Part shown: one piece after another, positions 6,706-7,773 of the stretch
How positions within the stretch are numbered: position 1 is the first letter of the stretch
How the letters are laid out: each line of letters begins with the position of its first letter
DNA from: Deltaproteobacteria bacterium
Lineage (GTDB): Bacteria; Desulfobacterota; Desulfuromonadia; Desulfuromonadales; BM103
DNA: 7,773 nt
Direction: 5' to 3'
NCBI GenBank assembly: GCA_006226895.1
Contig: SBFN01000182.1
Location: forward strand, 1-7,773
Notes under the pieces: model-generated
Told to the model about the DNA's origin: nothing
The model's database searches: none
Seen by the model: the letters and a program-made list of their open reading frames with translations, nothing else
Translations under genes and position numbers: made by a program

Positions 6706-6714
6706 GTAAGTGTC

Positions 6715-6779
6715 ATGGCCGGGAGGTTGTCCGGAGAGAGGTTCTGAGCAATTGTGCTTCAGGAGCTGTCTCAGGCCAT
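6715..6779 (+). promoter_or_regulatory. Long irregular stem-loop in the pnp 5' leader
   Basis: ATGGCC (6715-6720) pairs with GGCCAT (6774-6779). Inside it an imperfect hairpin runs from 6734 to 6772: GAGA/TCTC (6734-6737 with 6769-6772), AG/CT (6739-6740 with 6766-6767), then TTCTGA (6742-6747) with 6759-6764 and GCA (6748-6750) with TGC (6755-6757), with a bulged T6758 and the loop ATTG (6751-6754). Alternatives exist, including GGGAGG (6721-6726) with CCTCCT (6780-6785). In E. coli the pnp leader folds into a double-stranded stem that RNase III cuts and PNPase then degrades, giving autoregulation. The position and form here fit that scheme, but this is by analogy only. No convincing pnp promoter was found in the gap. 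Confidence 0.5.
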
Positions 6780-6814
6780 CCTCCTCTGCCATTTTAGGAA
6801 GCAGTAATTATTGG

Positions 6815-6832
6815 TGACCGGAAGGCCGGTCA
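6815..6832 (+). promoter_or_regulatory. Perfect 7-bp hairpin upstream of the pnp ribosome-binding site
   Basis: TGACCGG (6815-6821) and CCGGTCA (6826-6832) are exact complements around an AAGG loop. The stem ends four bases before the Shine-Dalgarno sequence GAGG (6837-6840), which itself sits 7 nt before ATG 6848. There is no U-tract after it, so it is not a terminator. It could block or position ribosomes, protect the processed 5' end of the message, or be a protein-binding site. Confidence 0.55.
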
Positions 6833-6847
6833 GAAAGAGGAAAAAAG

Positions 6848-7773
6848 ATGGCTTATCAAAAAGTCGAAATTGAGTTCAACGGTCAACCGTTGACAATGGA
6901 AACGGGCAAGATGGCCCGTCAGGCTGACGGCGCTGTCGTCATTACTTATGGCGAGACCAAGGTACTCTGTACCGTTGTCTCCGCAAAAAAGATGCGTCCG
7001 GGGCAGGATTTCTTCCCCCTGACCGTTAACTACCAGGAAAAGTTCTATGCCGGCGGTAAAATCCCCGGATCCTTCTTCCGTCGTGAACGTGGCACCACCG
7101 AACGCGAGACCTTGATCTGTCGTCTGATCGATCGTCCGATGCGTCCGCTTTTCCCTAAAGGCTACATGTTCGAAACTCAGCTCATGCCCACCGTCATTTC
7201 GGCGGATATGGTCAACGATCCTGATACGATCGCCATGGTTGCTGCTTCAGCCGCCGTTGCCATCTCGGACATCCCTTTCGAAGGGCCGATCGCTGCCGTT
7301 CGTGTTGGCCGGGTTGACGGCAAGCTGATTGCCAACCCGACTCTCGAGCAGATGGAGCAGAGCGACATCGAAATCGTTGTCTCCGGTTCAAAAGACGCCG
7401 TGATGATGGTTGAAGGCGAGTCGGACTTCCTCTCTGAAGCCGAGATGCTGGACGCGATCTTCTTCGGTCACGAGTCGCTGCAGCCGCTGATCGAAGCACA
7501 AACCGAGCTGGCCAAGCTGGTTGGTCTCGAGAAACGTGAATTCATCGTTGCTGAAACCGATGCAGCCCTGGAAGCCAAGGTTGTTGAGTTGGCTGAAGCC
7601 AACATCAAGGTTGCTGCCAAGATTCAAACCAAGCAGGAGCGTTATGCTGCCCTCGGCGACAATCGTACTGCAGTCAAGGAAGCCCTTGCTGAAGAGTTCG
7701 AAGGTCGTGAAGAAGAGATCAGCGCCATCCTCGGTTCGGTCGAGAAGCGCGTTGTCCGTCAAATGGTTGCTAA
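6848..7773 (+). CDS. pnp: Polyribonucleotide nucleotidyltransferase (PNPase), N-terminal part (3' end outside window)
   Basis: The frame is open from ATG 6848 to the window edge, about 308 of roughly 700 expected residues. PNPase is the trimeric 3'-5' phosphorolytic exoribonuclease and RNA-tailing enzyme of the degradosome-type machinery. Visible domains: the first RNase PH domain (about 8-142) with GETKVLCTVVSA, FFPLTVNYQEKFYAGGKIPG, FFRR (76-79, part of the RNA/phosphate-binding surface) and RLIDRPMRPLFPKGY; the following segment with IPFEGPIAAVRVG and VVSGSKDAVMMVEGESDFLS; and most of the all-helical linker domain (about 210-305, including KQERYAALGD, ending VEKRVVRQMVA). The second RNase PH, KH and S1 domains lie beyond the window. 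The loop after FFRR reads ERGTTERE, where E. coli has EGRPSEGE. ATG 6848 is supported by GAGG with 7-nt spacing and a structured leader. Confidence 0.97.
   Translation, partial: MAYQKVEIEFNGQPLTMETGKMARQADGAVVITYGETKVLCTVVSAKKMRPGQDFFPLTVNYQEKFYAGGKIPGSFFRRERGTTERETLICRLIDRPMRPLFPKGYMFETQLMPTVISADMVNDPDTIAMVAASAAVAISDIPFEGPIAAVRVGRVDGKLIANPTLEQMEQSDIEIVVSGSKDAVMMVEGESDFLSEAEMLDAIFFGHESLQPLIEAQTELAKLVGLEKREFIVAETDAALEAKVVELAEANIKVAAKIQTKQERYAALGDNRTAVKEALAEEFEGREEEISAILGSVEKRVVRQMVA

Noticed and set aside
6818..6841. CsrA-type GGA sites in the pnp leader
   Set aside because: GGA occurs at 6820-6822 and 6839-6841, but neither matches the fuller ANGGA-in-loop pattern well. GGA triplets are too common to count as evidence.
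6699..6847. A dedicated pnp promoter in the rpsO-pnp gap
   Set aside because: AT-rich stretches such as TAATTA (6805-6810) lack a plausible -35 element at suitable spacing, so none was annotated.
7388..7762. 124-codon minus-strand frame inside pnp
   Set aside because: It lies opposite the PNPase helical domain, which is clearly coding on the plus strand.

Overview
The window is a contiguous piece of the conserved bacterial nusA-infB transcription/translation/RNA-processing cluster. All genes are on the plus strand, in this order: nusA (3' end) - ylxR/L7Ae fusion - infB - ylxP (DUF503) - rbfA - nrnA (DHH phosphoesterase) - truB - rpsO - pnp (5' part). The gene order, the single-ORF YlxR-L7Ae protein, the DUF503 gene between infB and rbfA, the nrnA gene between rbfA and truB, and the moderately GC-rich composition point to a delta-proteobacterium, most likely of the Desulfuromonas/Pelobacter/Geobacter group (Desulfuromonadales). 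That placement is inferred from remembered family patterns and was not checked by a search. No mobile element, CRISPR array, tRNA, rRNA or foreign-looking island is visible.

Layout. Positions 1-6287 are packed like an operon. nusA and ylxR are 2 nt apart, ylxR and infB share one base (TGATG), infB and ylxP are 40 nt apart, ylxP and rbfA 18 nt, rbfA and nrnA overlap by 8 nt, and nrnA and truB overlap by 4 nt (ATGA). A 103-nt gap (6288-6390) precedes rpsO. It holds a candidate sigma70-type promoter, a small hairpin and a full-consensus Shine-Dalgarno sequence next to a GTG start. The 190-nt rpsO-pnp gap (6658-6847) is the longest non-coding stretch. It holds a strong hairpin that looks like an intrinsic terminator or attenuator, a long irregular stem-loop, and a perfect 7-bp hairpin just before the pnp ribosome-binding site. 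pnp runs off the window after about 308 codons with no stop.

How the genes work together. NusA controls pausing, termination and antitermination. YlxR-L7Ae is a small RNA-binding protein. IF2 places initiator tRNA on the ribosome. RbfA matures the 30S subunit, S15 nucleates assembly of the 16S central domain, and TruB makes pseudouridine 55 in tRNA. PNPase and NrnA together take RNA decay from long 3'-5' phosphorolysis down to 2-5-nt fragments and pAp. YlxP has no firmly established role.

No new system is evident: the protein-coding content is the ordinary housekeeping cluster. The points most worth a second look are post-transcriptional. They are the structured pnp leader (possible RNase III/PNPase autoregulation), the rpsO start codon in a hairpin loop (possible S15 autoregulation), and an in-frame internal start in infB that could give a short IF2 isoform.
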